This document shows, in pieces, positions 18,470 through 28,477 of a stretch of DNA of 64,000 nt. The notes below the pieces were generated by a model, which did not search any database, was not told the origin of the DNA, and saw only the letters and a list, made by a program, of their open reading frames with translations. Origin of the DNA: Tenacibaculum sp. SZ-18. GTDB lineage: Bacteria; Bacteroidota; Bacteroidia; Flavobacteriales; Flavobacteriaceae. The stretch spans positions 3,827,777 to 3,891,776 of the forward strand of contig NZ_CP019335.1 of the NCBI RefSeq assembly GCF_002813915.1. The letters are read 5' to 3'. A program made the translations under genes and the position numbers. The first letter of the stretch is position 1; each line of letters begins with the position of its first letter.

Positions 18470-20011
18470 TTACATTTTCATTAACCATGAACGCATATCA
18501 ACCTCTTCTTTAATAATATCTCTTAAATCGTCTATTTTAACACGTTTTTGTTCCATTGTGTCTCTATGACGAATGGTAACAGTATTATTTTCCAAAGTAT
18601 CATGATCAACAGTGATACAGAAAGGTGTTCCGGCAGCATCTTGTCTACGATATCTTTTACCCACAGAATCTTTATCTTCATACATAACAGTAAAATCCCA
18701 TTTTAAATCATCTACTATTTTACGAGCTAATTCAGGTAAACCAGAATTATTAACTAGAGGAAATACTGCAACTTTGGTTGGAGCTAAAACAGTAGGTAAT
18801 TTTAGGACCGTTCTAGTTTTTCCTTCGCCAAGATCTTCTTCTTGTAAAGAATTAGAGAACACAGCTAGGAACATTCGATCTAATCCGATTGAAGTTTCTA
18901 ATACATAGGGTACGTAACTCTTATTTTCTTCATGATCGAAATACTGTAATTTCTTTCCTGAGAATTCTTCGTGCGCTTTTAAATCAAAATCAGTACGAGA
19001 GTGAATTCCTTCTAATTCTTTAAAACCAAAAGGGAATTTGAATTCGATATCGGCAGCAGCATCAGCATAGTGAGCTAATTTTTCATGATCGTGGAAACGG
19101 TAGTTATCTTTTCCTAAACCTAAAGATAAGTGCCATTTCATACGGCTTTCTTTCCAATGCTTATACCATTCTTGTTGCGTTCCTGGTTTGATAAAGAATT
19201 GCATTTCCATTTGCTCAAACTCACGCATTCTGAAAATAAACTGTCTTGCTACAATTTCATTTCTAAAAGCCTTTCCTGTTTGTGCAATTCCAAAAGGAAT
19301 TTTCATTCTTCCTGTCTTTTGAACATTTAAGAAGTTTACGAAAATACCTTGTGCTGTTTCTGGACGTAAGTATACTTTCATTGAACTATCAGCCGAAGCT
19401 CCCAATTGTGTTCCAAACATTAAGTTAAATTGCTTTACATCTGTCCAATTTTTAGATCCCGTTAAAGGATCTGCTATTCCTAATTCTTCTATTAAAACTT
19501 TTACATCAGCTAAGTCCTCATTTTCTAATGATTTCGCTAATCGAGATAGAATAGTATTGATTTTTTCTTGATAACCCAATACTCTTGGGTTTGTAGCTAA
19601 AAACTGATCTTTATCAAAAGAGTCTCCAAACCTTTTAGCAGCTTTGTTAACTTCCTTCTCAATTTTTGTTTCAATTTTAGCGCAGTAATCTTCAACTAAA
19701 ACATCAGCTCTATATCTTTTTTTAGAGTCTTTATTGTCAATTAATGGATCGTTAAAAGCATCAACGTGTCCTGAGGCTTTCCAGGTTGTTGGGTGCATCA
19801 AAATGGAAGCATCAATACCAACGATATTTTCGTTCATTTGTACCATTGCTTTCCACCAATAATCTCTAATATTCTTTTTTAACTCGACTCCGTTTTGTGC
19901 ATAATCATAAACAGCGCTAAGACCATCATAAATTTCGGATGATTGAAATATATAACCATATTCTTTAGCGTGTGATATAACCTTTTTAAATTGATCTTCT
20001 TGTTTTGCCAT
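18470..20011 (-). CDS. glyS: glycine--tRNA ligase (single-chain, eukaryote-like type)
   Basis: Class II alpha2 GlyRS attaching glycine to tRNA-Gly. The 513-residue length and motifs (GLSAVYDYAQNGVELKKNIR near the N-terminus, LRPETAQGIFVNF, FRNEIVARQFIFRMREFEQME, ETSIGLDRMFLAV) identify the single-chain GlyRS found in Bacteroidota rather than the alpha2beta2 enzyme. The C-terminal anticodon-binding domain begins near 400 (PTKVAVFPLVNN). The start is ATG with a -7 box TATTTTTG 7 nt upstream. Confidence 0.96.
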   Translation of the reverse strand: MAKQEDQFKKVISHAKEYGYIFQSSEIYDGLSAVYDYAQNGVELKKNIRDYWWKAMVQMNENIVGIDASILMHPTTWKASGHVDAFNDPLIDNKDSKKRYRADVLVEDYCAKIETKIEKEVNKAAKRFGDSFDKDQFLATNPRVLGYQEKINTILSRLAKSLENEDLADVKVLIEELGIADPLTGSKNWTDVKQFNLMFGTQLGASADSSMKVYLRPETAQGIFVNFLNVQKTGRMKIPFGIAQTGKAFRNEIVARQFIFRMREFEQMEMQFFIKPGTQQEWYKHWKESRMKWHLSLGLGKDNYRFHDHEKLAHYADAAADIEFKFPFGFKELEGIHSRTDFDLKAHEEFSGKKLQYFDHEENKSYVPYVLETSIGLDRMFLAVFSNSLQEEDLGEGKTRTVLKLPTVLAPTKVAVFPLVNNSGLPELARKIVDDLKWDFTVMYEDKDSVGKRYRRQDAAGTPFCITVDHDTLENNTVTIRHRDTMEQKRVKIDDLRDIIKEEVDMRSWLMKM

Positions 20012-20018
20012 AATACTG

Positions 20019-20026
20019 CAAAAATA
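20019..20026 (-). promoter_or_regulatory. -7 promoter box of glyS
   Basis: The minus strand reads TATTTTTG, matching TAnnTTTG exactly, ending 7 nt before the ATG. The transcript leader would be absent or only a few nucleotides long. Confidence 0.45.
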
Positions 20027-20060
20027 TAATATGGTTTGAATAAATTGTAGTCTAAAAACA

Positions 20061-20092
20061 AAAAAGTGAAGAAATTACAATCTTCACTTTTT
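20061..20092. terminator. terminator after the coiled-coil protein gene
   Basis: A perfect 12-bp stem (AAAAAGTGAAGA with TCTTCACTTTTT) encloses an 8-nt loop, with T-runs on both strands. It is 21 nt past the stop of the minus-strand coiled-coil gene. Confidence 0.8.
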
Positions 20093-20113
20093 TAAATATA
20101 TTTTTTGTGAATT

Positions 20114-21019
20114 TTATCTCAGTTTTACTTGTGTTTTTGCTGAGAAAGTGCCATCCACATATGCGTTAATTGTATAAGTTCCTTTTTTAATGTCATCTCT
20201 ATTCACTAAAATTAAAGAAACTACTCCAAGTCTATTATTGTCATAGTTGGCGAACATATTATCACTAAAGAAAACATTTGTTCCGTCCTTTATTGCTTTA
20301 CTTCCTTTTGAAGCTATGACTTTCTCCTCTTCGTCTAGAATTTGAATTAAGATTTCTTTTTTACCAGCGGTTGTTACTGGATTGGCAAGTAAATCAAATT
20401 TAACTCTAAAAGCATCTGTTCTTCTTGATCTTGAAGTGTTTGTTAATTTTCCACTACTACGTTCTTTCATTGCTTCAGCTATAATATTACTCACTTTAAT
20501 TACACCTGCAATATCAACTTTAGCTTTTAATTGAGCTTGTCTTTGTTGTAATGAGATGTTTTTTCTAATTAAGTTTTTTTGAGACTCCTCGTTTTCATCA
20601 AGCTGTTGCTTAACGACAATGTTTTCCTGAAGCAATTCGTAATTTTGTTTATTTAGAGAATCTACTTGGATAAATAATCTTCTATTTTCTCTTTCAAGTT
20701 TTACGATTTTTCTAGAATACTTTACTATTAAGTTATAATTGGATTTTTCTAAATTCTTTATAGAATCACGAAGTAAAATAATTTTATTAATCTCTTTAAC
20801 TAATCTTTGGGATAAGTCTTTATTTTTAACATTTACATTTTTGTAATCCTCAATGATTTCATCAAGTTCAGCCTGAAGCTCTAATTTTTGCTCTGAAAAG
20901 GCATCTTCAAGTTTTTGATAATCACTGTTTAATTTGAATGAATATACAATTAACAATATGACCAATGCTGCAATCAAATATTTAAAACCGCTAGGTTTAA
21001 TGGTAATTTTAGAGCTCAT
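20114..21019 (-). CDS. membrane-anchored coiled-coil protein
   Basis: A 301-residue protein with one N-terminal membrane helix (about 13-29, YLIAALVILLIVYSF). A long coiled coil follows (about 30-165, rich in L/E/K/Q heptads such as KLERENRRLFIQVDSLNKQN). The C-terminal beta-rich domain (about 195-300; DAFRVKFDLLANPVTTAGKK, GTYTINAYVDGTFS) should lie in the periplasm. It is not recognised as a named family, though similar anchored coiled-coil proteins are common in Flavobacteriia. It has a terminator of its own. Confidence 0.65.
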   Translation of the reverse strand: MSSKITIKPSGFKYLIAALVILLIVYSFKLNSDYQKLEDAFSEQKLELQAELDEIIEDYKNVNVKNKDLSQRLVKEINKIILLRDSIKNLEKSNYNLIVKYSRKIVKLERENRRLFIQVDSLNKQNYELLQENIVVKQQLDENEESQKNLIRKNISLQQRQAQLKAKVDIAGVIKVSNIIAEAMKERSSGKLTNTSRSRRTDAFRVKFDLLANPVTTAGKKEILIQILDEEEKVIASKGSKAIKDGTNVFFSDNMFANYDNNRLGVVSLILVNRDDIKKGTYTINAYVDGTFSAKTQVKLR

Positions 21020-21272
21020 TATATTATTAATATTGGGTTTTATTTATAAACACTTACTAATCCTAAAGAGTAGTATATAGTAGGCTAATTTACAATTTCT
21101 TGAACTAAATCAAAAAAATGATATCTAAATATAGTATAATATTATGAGAGTTTATAAAAACTTAAAAAAATACATAAAACCTAGTGTCTACAATATTCAC
21201 CTAATAAATAACTATAATTAAAAAATATAGTGTTTCATTATTAATTTATTTAGTAAAACTAAATAGTAGAAT

Positions 21273-21683
21273 TTATCGTCTTGTTATCTTTTCCGTTGTA
21301 AATGATTGAATTTCCAATTCTTTTGAAATGTTTAAATGAGTGTAAAATAATTTTAGAGTTCCATTTTTTGAGGAGTTGCAATTGAAAACTATTTTTTCGT
21401 TTTCCTTGAATAGTAGTTCAATGGAAAACATATTATTTACGGGAGAGGTATCTTGTAAGTAATAAATCCTATTTATCCTGTAGCATTTTTCATTGTCAAC
21501 AAAAATCACACTATCAATTCAAAATTTTTTAGGAGCTTTTAGTGATAAATTGAATTTCATATGAGGTTTTTGAATTTCAATTCCGGGGTGTATTAATTTT
21601 TTTGAGGCACTAATCACTTCAAGATTGCTTTGACAACCAAGAAGTGATAGCGTGCTGATAAAAATGAAAAACAACTTTTTCAT
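21273..21683 (-). pseudogene. small lipoprotein gene interrupted by an in-frame TGA
   Basis: A single open frame of 137 codons, starting with ATG directly after the stop of the Asp-box gene (TAAATG), is interrupted only by TGA at codon 55 (21519-21521). The N-terminal part is a clear lipoprotein signal (MKKLFFIFISTLSLLGC, Cys17). Protein-like sequence continues in the same frame after the stop as IDSVIFVDNEKCYRINRIYY to the natural end. Either the gene is inactivated by a point mutation, or the downstream part is re-initiated at a GTG four codons past the stop (78 residues, lacking the signal). No family is recognised. Confidence 0.6.
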
Positions 21684-24179
21684 TTATTTTAAAATTATTT
21701 TTTTAGTCAAATTCTTTCCTTCGTTTGTGATCTTGATAATGTACATTCCGTTGGAAAATTTTGAAAGATTGAATTTCTCCGACGTCTTCGTTGTACTCAT
21801 ATCTTGAACAACACTACCAATAATGTTGTAGATTTTTATCTGCTTTTCTCCATTTAATTCATTCATACTTATTGTAAAGGTTTTACTCGATGTTGGATTC
21901 GGGTAAACAGTCACTGAGTTATCTGGTAATAATGGATCAGATGTTCCTAAAGCAGAAGCTTCTATTGACGCTTCCCAAACTCCTCTACCATATGTCGCCG
22001 CTCTAATTTTCTCTGTTCCATAATGTATTTCAATGTCATGAACAATTACGTTTGGTAAGCCTATTCCTAATCTTACCCAATCATTTTTGGTGTTTGTCCA
22101 ATAATAAACACCAAGATCTGTAGCTAAGAATAATTCGCCATCTGTGGTCCCAGTTTTATAAACGATTTTATGAGTGGGGATGTTCGGTAATGATGCAGTG
22201 ATGTTCGTCCATGAACTTCCTGAATTTGTTGATTTATAAACTTTTCCACTTCCATAACCAGAATAGGCTAGATATACTTCTTGAGGATTTGTTGGATGAA
22301 CTTCAATACTTTTAACTCTTCCAAATGTTGGAATAGTAATGGAAGTCCAAGTTGATCCTCCATCAGTAGTTCTTTTTACTCCTAAACTACCAGAAACATA
22401 AATTACGTTAGGATTCGAAGGAGCAATGGACATAAATTCTATAGATCCAACACCAGAATTTAAGTTTGTCCAATTGTTTCCTCTATCTGTTGATTTGTAA
22501 ATATCTCCAAATCCTCCGAAAATAGTTTTAGGATCAGTTGGGTGAATTTCAAGCTCCCATACAAATGGAGCTCCTGATGGAGTAGATAACCTTTGAGTTG
22601 TAGTTGTAAAACCGTTTAAGGTTCTTCTTAATATTCCTGCTTGACTACAAGTCCAAGCGATGTTTGAGTTGGAATAGTCCCATAATCCTTCAACACCGTC
22701 ACTACCTGGGTTTTCACCTTTAAAAGTAGCTCCATCATAAACAGCTATATCGTTATCTTTAGCTCCCATTATTAACTTCCTTGCATTTTGAGGAGTTCCA
22801 GAAACGTTATAATATTGAGTAATAGCAATTCCTTCCGATAGGTCTGACCAAGGAATATCTTTTGAAGCATCTCCTCTAAAAATACCACCATCATTTGTTG
22901 AGAATGCAATGTTAGTTCCAGGAACAAACTTAATGTCATGATGATCTGAATGAACATAAAAATATGGTTTGCCATTTACCCAGTAACCGTCAAGATATTG
23001 TTCCCAGGTAGCACCTCCATTTTTAGATCTCCATCCTTCGATTCCTCCAACTAGAATTAAATTTTCGTCTATCGGAGAAATTGCTATTGCGATATTATAA
23101 CCACCTTGCGATTCGAATTGATTAATAGTTGAAACTGTTGTCCAATTTGAACCGTCGTCAGTTGAGCGTCTGATTACACCGTTTCTGTCAACAGTTATAA
23201 TTAAGTTTGGATTTTTGGCTGTTAGCGCGAAATCAAGCCTGCCTGCTGTAACATTCGATGCTACTTCCCATGTTTTACCGTTATCTTTTGAGATGTAAAA
23301 ACTTCCAAAATTAGAAGTAGCATACATTGTTCTGCGACTTCCTACCTTGTACTGAATGTCGTTAAATGTAGCACCAGTTTGTGTGAAAACATCGTTCCAA
23401 GTAGCCCCGCCATCGTCTGATTTTTTTATACTATTAACTGTTGTTGCGAAAATAGTATTAGTATTATTCGGATCTATAAGTAATTTGCTAATTCGGTTAT
23501 TCTGCCCTAATGTAAAAGTCAAGCCTGTGAAGTTCCAAGTTTCTCCAGCATCATTTGATTTTAAAACACCTAATGATCGATTTTGAACACCATCCCAATC
23601 TCCAGTTGCTAGGTATAAAATATCAGTGTTTGTCGGATCTATAATAATATCAGAAACTCCCATATTTGAGAAGTTATCTCCTTTAGCTGTCCAATTTTTT
23701 CCTCTATTAGTTGTCTTCCAAACACCTCCTCCAGGAGTTCCAACATACATGGTTGTAACATCAGAATCATTAAAGGCAACTGTATTTATACGTCCCATTC
23801 CTGGGTAAAAAGAAATAGACGAAGTTGGAAGTTTAACAGGTCCAACTAAGTTCCATGTAGTCGAACTTTTTTCTAAAAACGAATGACGTTCATTTTCTTT
23901 ACTCCACTCATTATAATTGTGAAAAGCAGAAACGAAAGTACCATCTGGTAAAATTCTATCTTGCCAAAAGTTAACCCATCTTTCAAATTGCGTTATTTCT
24001 TTTTTGCTTTTTCTATCTGTACGCTGACGAATATTTTTAAGTGATTCTTTATGCGACTTTACAATTGAGTAAAAATTACTACTCTCTGTTAAAGGAGCTG
24101 TTCTCCAATTATTTTCCTGTGATGAAGTAGTGAGTTGATGTAAAAAAAGAGAGGCAAATAAAATTATATTTTTTTTCAT
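21684..24179 (-). CDS. T9SS-secreted Asp-box (BNR/VPS10-like) propeller protein
   Basis: An 831-residue secreted protein with a Sec signal (MKKNIILFASLFLHQLTTSS). Roughly residues 90-740 contain many Asp-box repeats of the S-x-D-x-G-x-x-W type (STDDGSNWT, SKDNGKTWE, STDRGNNWT, TTDGGSTWT, STNSGSSWT), as in sialidase and VPS10/xyloglucanase-like propellers. The C-terminus (from about 755, SVTVYPNPTSSKTFTISMN to KKIILK) is a type A T9SS sorting domain, so the protein should cross the outer membrane and be anchored or released. Catalytic identity is not evident. It is divergent from the ECF sigma operon and abuts a lipoprotein gene. Confidence 0.85.
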   Translation of the reverse strand: MKKNIILFASLFLHQLTTSSQENNWRTAPLTESSNFYSIVKSHKESLKNIRQRTDRKSKKEITQFERWVNFWQDRILPDGTFVSAFHNYNEWSKENERHSFLEKSSTTWNLVGPVKLPTSSISFYPGMGRINTVAFNDSDVTTMYVGTPGGGVWKTTNRGKNWTAKGDNFSNMGVSDIIIDPTNTDILYLATGDWDGVQNRSLGVLKSNDAGETWNFTGLTFTLGQNNRISKLLIDPNNTNTIFATTVNSIKKSDDGGATWNDVFTQTGATFNDIQYKVGSRRTMYATSNFGSFYISKDNGKTWEVASNVTAGRLDFALTAKNPNLIITVDRNGVIRRSTDDGSNWTTVSTINQFESQGGYNIAIAISPIDENLILVGGIEGWRSKNGGATWEQYLDGYWVNGKPYFYVHSDHHDIKFVPGTNIAFSTNDGGIFRGDASKDIPWSDLSEGIAITQYYNVSGTPQNARKLIMGAKDNDIAVYDGATFKGENPGSDGVEGLWDYSNSNIAWTCSQAGILRRTLNGFTTTTQRLSTPSGAPFVWELEIHPTDPKTIFGGFGDIYKSTDRGNNWTNLNSGVGSIEFMSIAPSNPNVIYVSGSLGVKRTTDGGSTWTSITIPTFGRVKSIEVHPTNPQEVYLAYSGYGSGKVYKSTNSGSSWTNITASLPNIPTHKIVYKTGTTDGELFLATDLGVYYWTNTKNDWVRLGIGLPNVIVHDIEIHYGTEKIRAATYGRGVWEASIEASALGTSDPLLPDNSVTVYPNPTSSKTFTISMNELNGEKQIKIYNIIGSVVQDMSTTKTSEKFNLSKFSNGMYIIKITNEGKNLTKKIILK

Positions 24180-24415
24180 TTTAAAAATTGTTTTTGGTAA
24201 ACCTTAGAAACTGGATTAATTCAACTATTAATGGAGCAGCTCCTCAGGTTTAGATTGTTCATATCAGAGCGATTGTTTTCATGTAACTATCTAATTGAAT
24301 TGTTGAAGATTTAAATATTCGTGCATAGAGGGTTTATTCACACTTTACATGGCTATGAAACAGACTTCTTGAAAAATACCCTACTTTTTAAGAAAAAAAA
24401 ATTAAGTTTGTTTTT

Positions 24416-24925
24416 ATGAGGCACGAAGAGTCAATATGTGAACCAAAGGTGTTCAAAAATGTTTTTGACGCTCATTCTGAAGGGTTAAGAAATTACTTGT
24501 ACTATAAGTCAGGCGATTTGGATATGGCGGAAGACTTGGTACAAGAAAGTTTTGTAAAGCTTTGGAAAAGTTGTGCTAAAGTTTCTGTGTTAAAAGCTAA
24601 ATCCTTTTTATTTACTGTTGGAAGAAACTTGTTTTTAAATGTTGTTGCTCATAAAAAAGTTGTATTAAATCATCAAAAGCAAACATTAAAACAATATACG
24701 AGTGAAACACCAGAATTTATTTTAGAAGAGAAAGAATTTATGAAGAAATTGCAAGATGCAATTGCAGATTTATCTGAAAAACAAAGAGAAGTATTTTTGT
24801 TGAACAGAATTGACAAAAAAACTTACACTGAGATTGCTGAGATTGTTGGTGTTTCTGTTAAAGCTGTGGAAAAAAGAATGTCTTTGGCCTTAAAGAGCTT
24901 GAGAGAGAAAATTGAATTACTATAA
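24416..24925 (+). CDS. ECF-type RNA polymerase sigma factor
   Basis: A 169-residue sigma-70-family factor with region 2 (FDAHSEGLRNYLYYKSGDLD, AEDLVQESFVKLWK) and region 4 (LSEKQREVFLLNRIDKKTYT, then EIAEIVGVSVKAVEKRM, the -35-type HTH). Regions 1.1 and 3 are absent, as in ECF factors. The following FecR anti-sigma and TonB receptor genes make this a cell-surface-signalling system in which the receptor senses an external ligand. The gap to fecR is 55 nt. Confidence 0.93.
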   Translation: MRHEESICEPKVFKNVFDAHSEGLRNYLYYKSGDLDMAEDLVQESFVKLWKSCAKVSVLKAKSFLFTVGRNLFLNVVAHKKVVLNHQKQTLKQYTSETPEFILEEKEFMKKLQDAIADLSEKQREVFLLNRIDKKTYTEIAEIVGVSVKAVEKRMSLALKSLREKIELL

Positions 24926-24980
24926 AAGTAGGGTAATTTGTTAGTAAACTGTTTTTTTAATAAAAGTAGAAACCTTAATC

Positions 24981-25889
24981 ATGAAGGAAGAGTTCGATGG
25001 TACTTTTTTATCACGTTGGTTAAACAACGAACTAAATGATTCTGAGTTGGATGAATTTAAACATCATCCATATTATGCATTGTATCAAAAAATAGCAATG
25101 AAGTCAGAAGAATTAAGTGTTCCAACATATAACAAAGAAAAACTTTACTCAAGAGTTCAGAGAGAAATTTCCGAATCTAAAAAGGGTAAAGTTAAAAACC
25201 TATATACTAAATTATCCATCGGAGTAGTGGCTTCAATCGCAATTTTATTTACCGTCTTTCAATTATATAACTCCGGAACTACACACACTACAAGTTTTGG
25301 GGAACAAATGGCTTTGAATTTGCCTGATGGCTCAGAGGTTTTATTAAATTCTAAGTCAGAAATTTCCTACAATGAGACAACTTGGACAACAAATAGAATG
25401 ATAGAACTTAAAGGTGAGGCATTTTTCAAAGTACAAAAAGGGAGTAACTTTGTTGTAAATACCGATATGGGGTCTGTTACTGTTTTAGGCACGCAATTTA
25501 GCATAATTTCTAAGGATGATTTAATAGAAGTTAGTTGTTATGAAGGAGAGGTTAAAGTAGATTCTGAAAAAAAAGTGATATTTTTGACTAAAGGGAAAGC
25601 GTATAGAAGTATAAACGGAATTTCGGAAAAATGGAAATTTAATGGAATAGAACCTTCTTGGAAGAATGGAGAAAGTTCTTTTGTTAGCATTCCCTTGAAA
25701 TACGTTATTGATGCCATTGAAAATCAGTATAGTGTTCAAATTGATGCATCTAAAATAAATTCAGAAAATAAATTTACTGGTGCATTTACGCACGAAAGCT
25801 TAAACATTGCTTTAGAGACTGTATTTCAACCATTAAAAATTGAAGCTAAAATTGTAGATAAAAGCAGAATTATACTCGTTAAAAAATAA
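24981..25889 (+). CDS. FecR-family anti-sigma factor
   Basis: A 302-residue protein with an N-terminal cytoplasmic segment that should hold the sigma factor and one membrane helix (about 76-95, LSIGVVASIAILFTVFQLY). The periplasmic FecR domain follows (about 105-200; MALNLPDGSEVLLNSKSEIS, ELKGEAFFKVQKG, VLGTQFSI), then a DUF4974-like secretin/STN-type end (about 228-300; SFVSIPLKYVIDAIENQYSV). It passes the signal from the TonB receptor to the sigma factor. Its stop codon directly abuts the ATG of the receptor gene (TAAATG). Confidence 0.92.
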   Translation: MKEEFDGTFLSRWLNNELNDSELDEFKHHPYYALYQKIAMKSEELSVPTYNKEKLYSRVQREISESKKGKVKNLYTKLSIGVVASIAILFTVFQLYNSGTTHTTSFGEQMALNLPDGSEVLLNSKSEISYNETTWTTNRMIELKGEAFFKVQKGSNFVVNTDMGSVTVLGTQFSIISKDDLIEVSCYEGEVKVDSEKKVIFLTKGKAYRSINGISEKWKFNGIEPSWKNGESSFVSIPLKYVIDAIENQYSVQIDASKINSENKFTGAFTHESLNIALETVFQPLKIEAKIVDKSRIILVKK

Positions 25890-28475
25890 ATGAGTTTAAA
25901 ACAGCATTGTGTAAATTTTTTCTTCTTCTTTTTCCTGTTAATAAACAGTATGTATTCCCAAGTAAAAGAAGATAAAATTCCTTTGAAAATAGCCTTGGCC
26001 AAACTCGAAGAGGTTTATGATATAAAATTTTCTTATTCGGATGACGTAGTGCGGAATAAAAATGTTTTTATAAAAGACTACAAAGTTTCTTTAGATCTTA
26101 TTCTACAAAACCTAGAAAAACAATCTAAACTCATTTTTAAAAAATCTACAAGTCGTTACTTTTTAATTCTAGAGAAAAATCCGATAAATAATTATTCTCT
26201 ATGCGGTTATATTAAAGATAGATATACGAAAAAGCCTATTGAAGGAGTAAGTATTTATAATTCAGAGAAAACGGTTGGGTCAATTTCAGACTTAAAAGGG
26301 TATTTTGAATTAAGAGGAATGAAAGAGGGTGACAGTTTTTTTATTGCATACACGGGCTATAAAACAATTAAAAAGAAAGTTATTTCATTCAATATTAGGA
26401 AGTGTAATACCTATGAAATAGAAGAGTATTCAGCGGAGTTAGATGAGGTTTTAATAACAAGTTATCTAGTAAATGGAATTACAAAGAACAAAAACGGCTC
26501 TATTGGGATTCGTCCTCAACTACGCGATATTCTCCCGGGATTAACTGAACCTGATATTTTGCAAAGTATTCAGTTGTTACCAGGAATAGTTAGTCCAAAC
26601 GAAACTTCTTCTGGATTGCATATTCGTGGTGGAACGCCAGACCAGAACCTAGTACTTTTTGATGGAATTCGTGTTTATAATCCAGCGCATTTTTTTGGAA
26701 TGATTTCAGCATTTAATCCTTACATTATTGATGAGGTTAATGTTCTTAGTGATGGTGTAGGAGCACAATACGGAAATCATGTGTCTGGAGTGATTGATAT
26801 CAGAACAAATTCGCAAGTTGCAAAAGAAACAAAGGCCACCCTTGGAACAAACCTTACTCACGCTGATGCTTATTTGCAAATGCCATTATGGGATAAAGCT
26901 TCGATACTTATCTCTGGAAGACGTTCTTTGTCTGATATCTTGGAAACCTCAACTTTTCGAAGTTTAGCGAGGAAAGTCTTTCAAAATACTATTATTGATC
27001 AGAATGAAAAGAGTGATGTAGACCAAGTTTTTGAAAAGGATAATAACTTCTATTTTCAAGATTTTAACACAAAATTGATTTTTGACATCGGAGAAAAGGA
27101 CCAATTAATGGTGCATCAACTTTTCGTAAGTAATAAGTTAAATTATTCTTTTGGATTAACTGATGGTTCTTTTTTGCAGAATGATCGACTGAATGTTAAG
27201 AATTTTGGTTTTGGGGCAAATTGGTTGAGAAAATGGAATAAGAAATTGTCTCAAAAGACTACCTTCTACTTTTCCGACTATAACTTAGATTATAAGTTTA
27301 ATGGAGAGCAAAATGTAGATCCTGTGCTTACTCAAGGTTCGATTAAAAAGAATTCAATTAAGGAGTTTAGTTTCAAAACTGAACTGGAAAATAAATTTCG
27401 AAAAAATCATCAAATTAGTTACGGTTTTGAATTGATAAATAATGATGTTTCCTATAATTTGGGTAGAACTTATTCTTTTTCTCCAGAAAGTAATTATAAT
27501 ATAGAAGAAGTCAGTTCAAGTACAATCTATGCTTTGTATGGTAATTATGTCTATGAAAAGGAGGATAAAATTAATATTCGAATCGGTTTAAGAAACACCT
27601 ATTTTTCATTGGAAAATGTGTTTTTTGTTACTCCTAGATTGTATACTCAGTTTAAAGTTTTTCCAAATTTCTGGACTAATTTTTCTTATGAGAAAAAGCA
27701 ACAAAACATAAGTCAAATCATAGAGTTTTCTACAAACGATTTCGGCTTAGAAAATTATGTTTGGAGTTTATCTAATAAAAATGAAATACCAATTTTAAAG
27801 TCTGATCAGTTTTCAAGTGGATTAGTATTTAGGAAAAATGATTGGATGATAGATGTTAATGTCTATCATAAAAAGATTAATGGACTGACATCACTGGGGC
27901 AAAGTGTGGCTACAAATGCTAATATTATTGCGAACGGTTCCAGTACTTCTAAAGGAATTAATTTCTTATTGAAAAAACGCTTTAATGATTATACTTCCTG
28001 GATCAGTTATAGCTATGGAGATACTAAGTTTACTTTTCCACAAACAAATGAAGGAAATCCATTCTCCGGAAATAACGATATTACACATCGTTTAAGATGG
28101 TCTCATAATTACAAGGTTGGGAATTTTGATTTTTCCTTGGGTTGGGTGTATAGAACAGGTATTCCTTTTACTGAGGTTTTAGAGCGAAATAATAATGGAA
28201 CGCAAGAGTTTTTCTTTGGAGATATTAATGGGAGAAGATTAGCTAACTACCAAAGATTAGATTTCTCGTCAACTTATCAATTTAATATTTCCAAAAATAG
28301 AAAGTGGAAAGGAAAACTAGGTGTTTCTTTCTTAAATATGTTGGACAGAAGTAATAAGTTGCAGCGAAGTTTCTTTTTAACGAGTGATGAGAATTTTAAT
28401 ACTGTTTTAGGAACAACAGATACGGTTTCTCTTGGCTTTACTCCTAATGTAATGTTTAGGATTATTTATAACTAA
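25890..28475 (+). CDS. TonB-dependent transducer/receptor with STN domain
   Basis: An 861-residue outer-membrane receptor. Order: Sec signal (to about 23), an STN/secretin N-terminal signalling domain (about 25-95; KIPLKIALAKLEEVYDIKFS), a CarboxypepD_reg-like domain (about 108-180; CGYIKDRYTKKPIEGVSIYN), a plug (about 195-315; LLPGIVSPNETSSGLHIRGG, SGVIDIRTNSQ) and a barrel to the end. The STN domain is the element that talks to FecR, so this is a regulatory transporter. The ligand is unknown; the neighbouring divergent secreted propeller protein suggests a polymer or glycoconjugate, but that is inference. Confidence 0.92.
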   Translation: MSLKQHCVNFFFFFFLLINSMYSQVKEDKIPLKIALAKLEEVYDIKFSYSDDVVRNKNVFIKDYKVSLDLILQNLEKQSKLIFKKSTSRYFLILEKNPINNYSLCGYIKDRYTKKPIEGVSIYNSEKTVGSISDLKGYFELRGMKEGDSFFIAYTGYKTIKKKVISFNIRKCNTYEIEEYSAELDEVLITSYLVNGITKNKNGSIGIRPQLRDILPGLTEPDILQSIQLLPGIVSPNETSSGLHIRGGTPDQNLVLFDGIRVYNPAHFFGMISAFNPYIIDEVNVLSDGVGAQYGNHVSGVIDIRTNSQVAKETKATLGTNLTHADAYLQMPLWDKASILISGRRSLSDILETSTFRSLARKVFQNTIIDQNEKSDVDQVFEKDNNFYFQDFNTKLIFDIGEKDQLMVHQLFVSNKLNYSFGLTDGSFLQNDRLNVKNFGFGANWLRKWNKKLSQKTTFYFSDYNLDYKFNGEQNVDPVLTQGSIKKNSIKEFSFKTELENKFRKNHQISYGFELINNDVSYNLGRTYSFSPESNYNIEEVSSSTIYALYGNYVYEKEDKINIRIGLRNTYFSLENVFFVTPRLYTQFKVFPNFWTNFSYEKKQQNISQIIEFSTNDFGLENYVWSLSNKNEIPILKSDQFSSGLVFRKNDWMIDVNVYHKKINGLTSLGQSVATNANIIANGSSTSKGINFLLKKRFNDYTSWISYSYGDTKFTFPQTNEGNPFSGNNDITHRLRWSHNYKVGNFDFSLGWVYRTGIPFTEVLERNNNGTQEFFFGDINGRRLANYQRLDFSSTYQFNISKNRKWKGKLGVSFLNMLDRSNKLQRSFFLTSDENFNTVLGTTDTVSLGFTPNVMFRIIYN

Positions 28476-28477
28476 AA

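Noticed and set aside
18381..18569. Plus-strand frame across the glyS terminator
   Set aside because: It runs through a terminator hairpin and antisense to glyS; no family support.
21519..21521. Selenocysteine or programmed readthrough at the TGA
   Set aside because: No plausible SECIS hairpin was seen right after the TGA and no selenoprotein family matches; a nonsense mutation is simpler.
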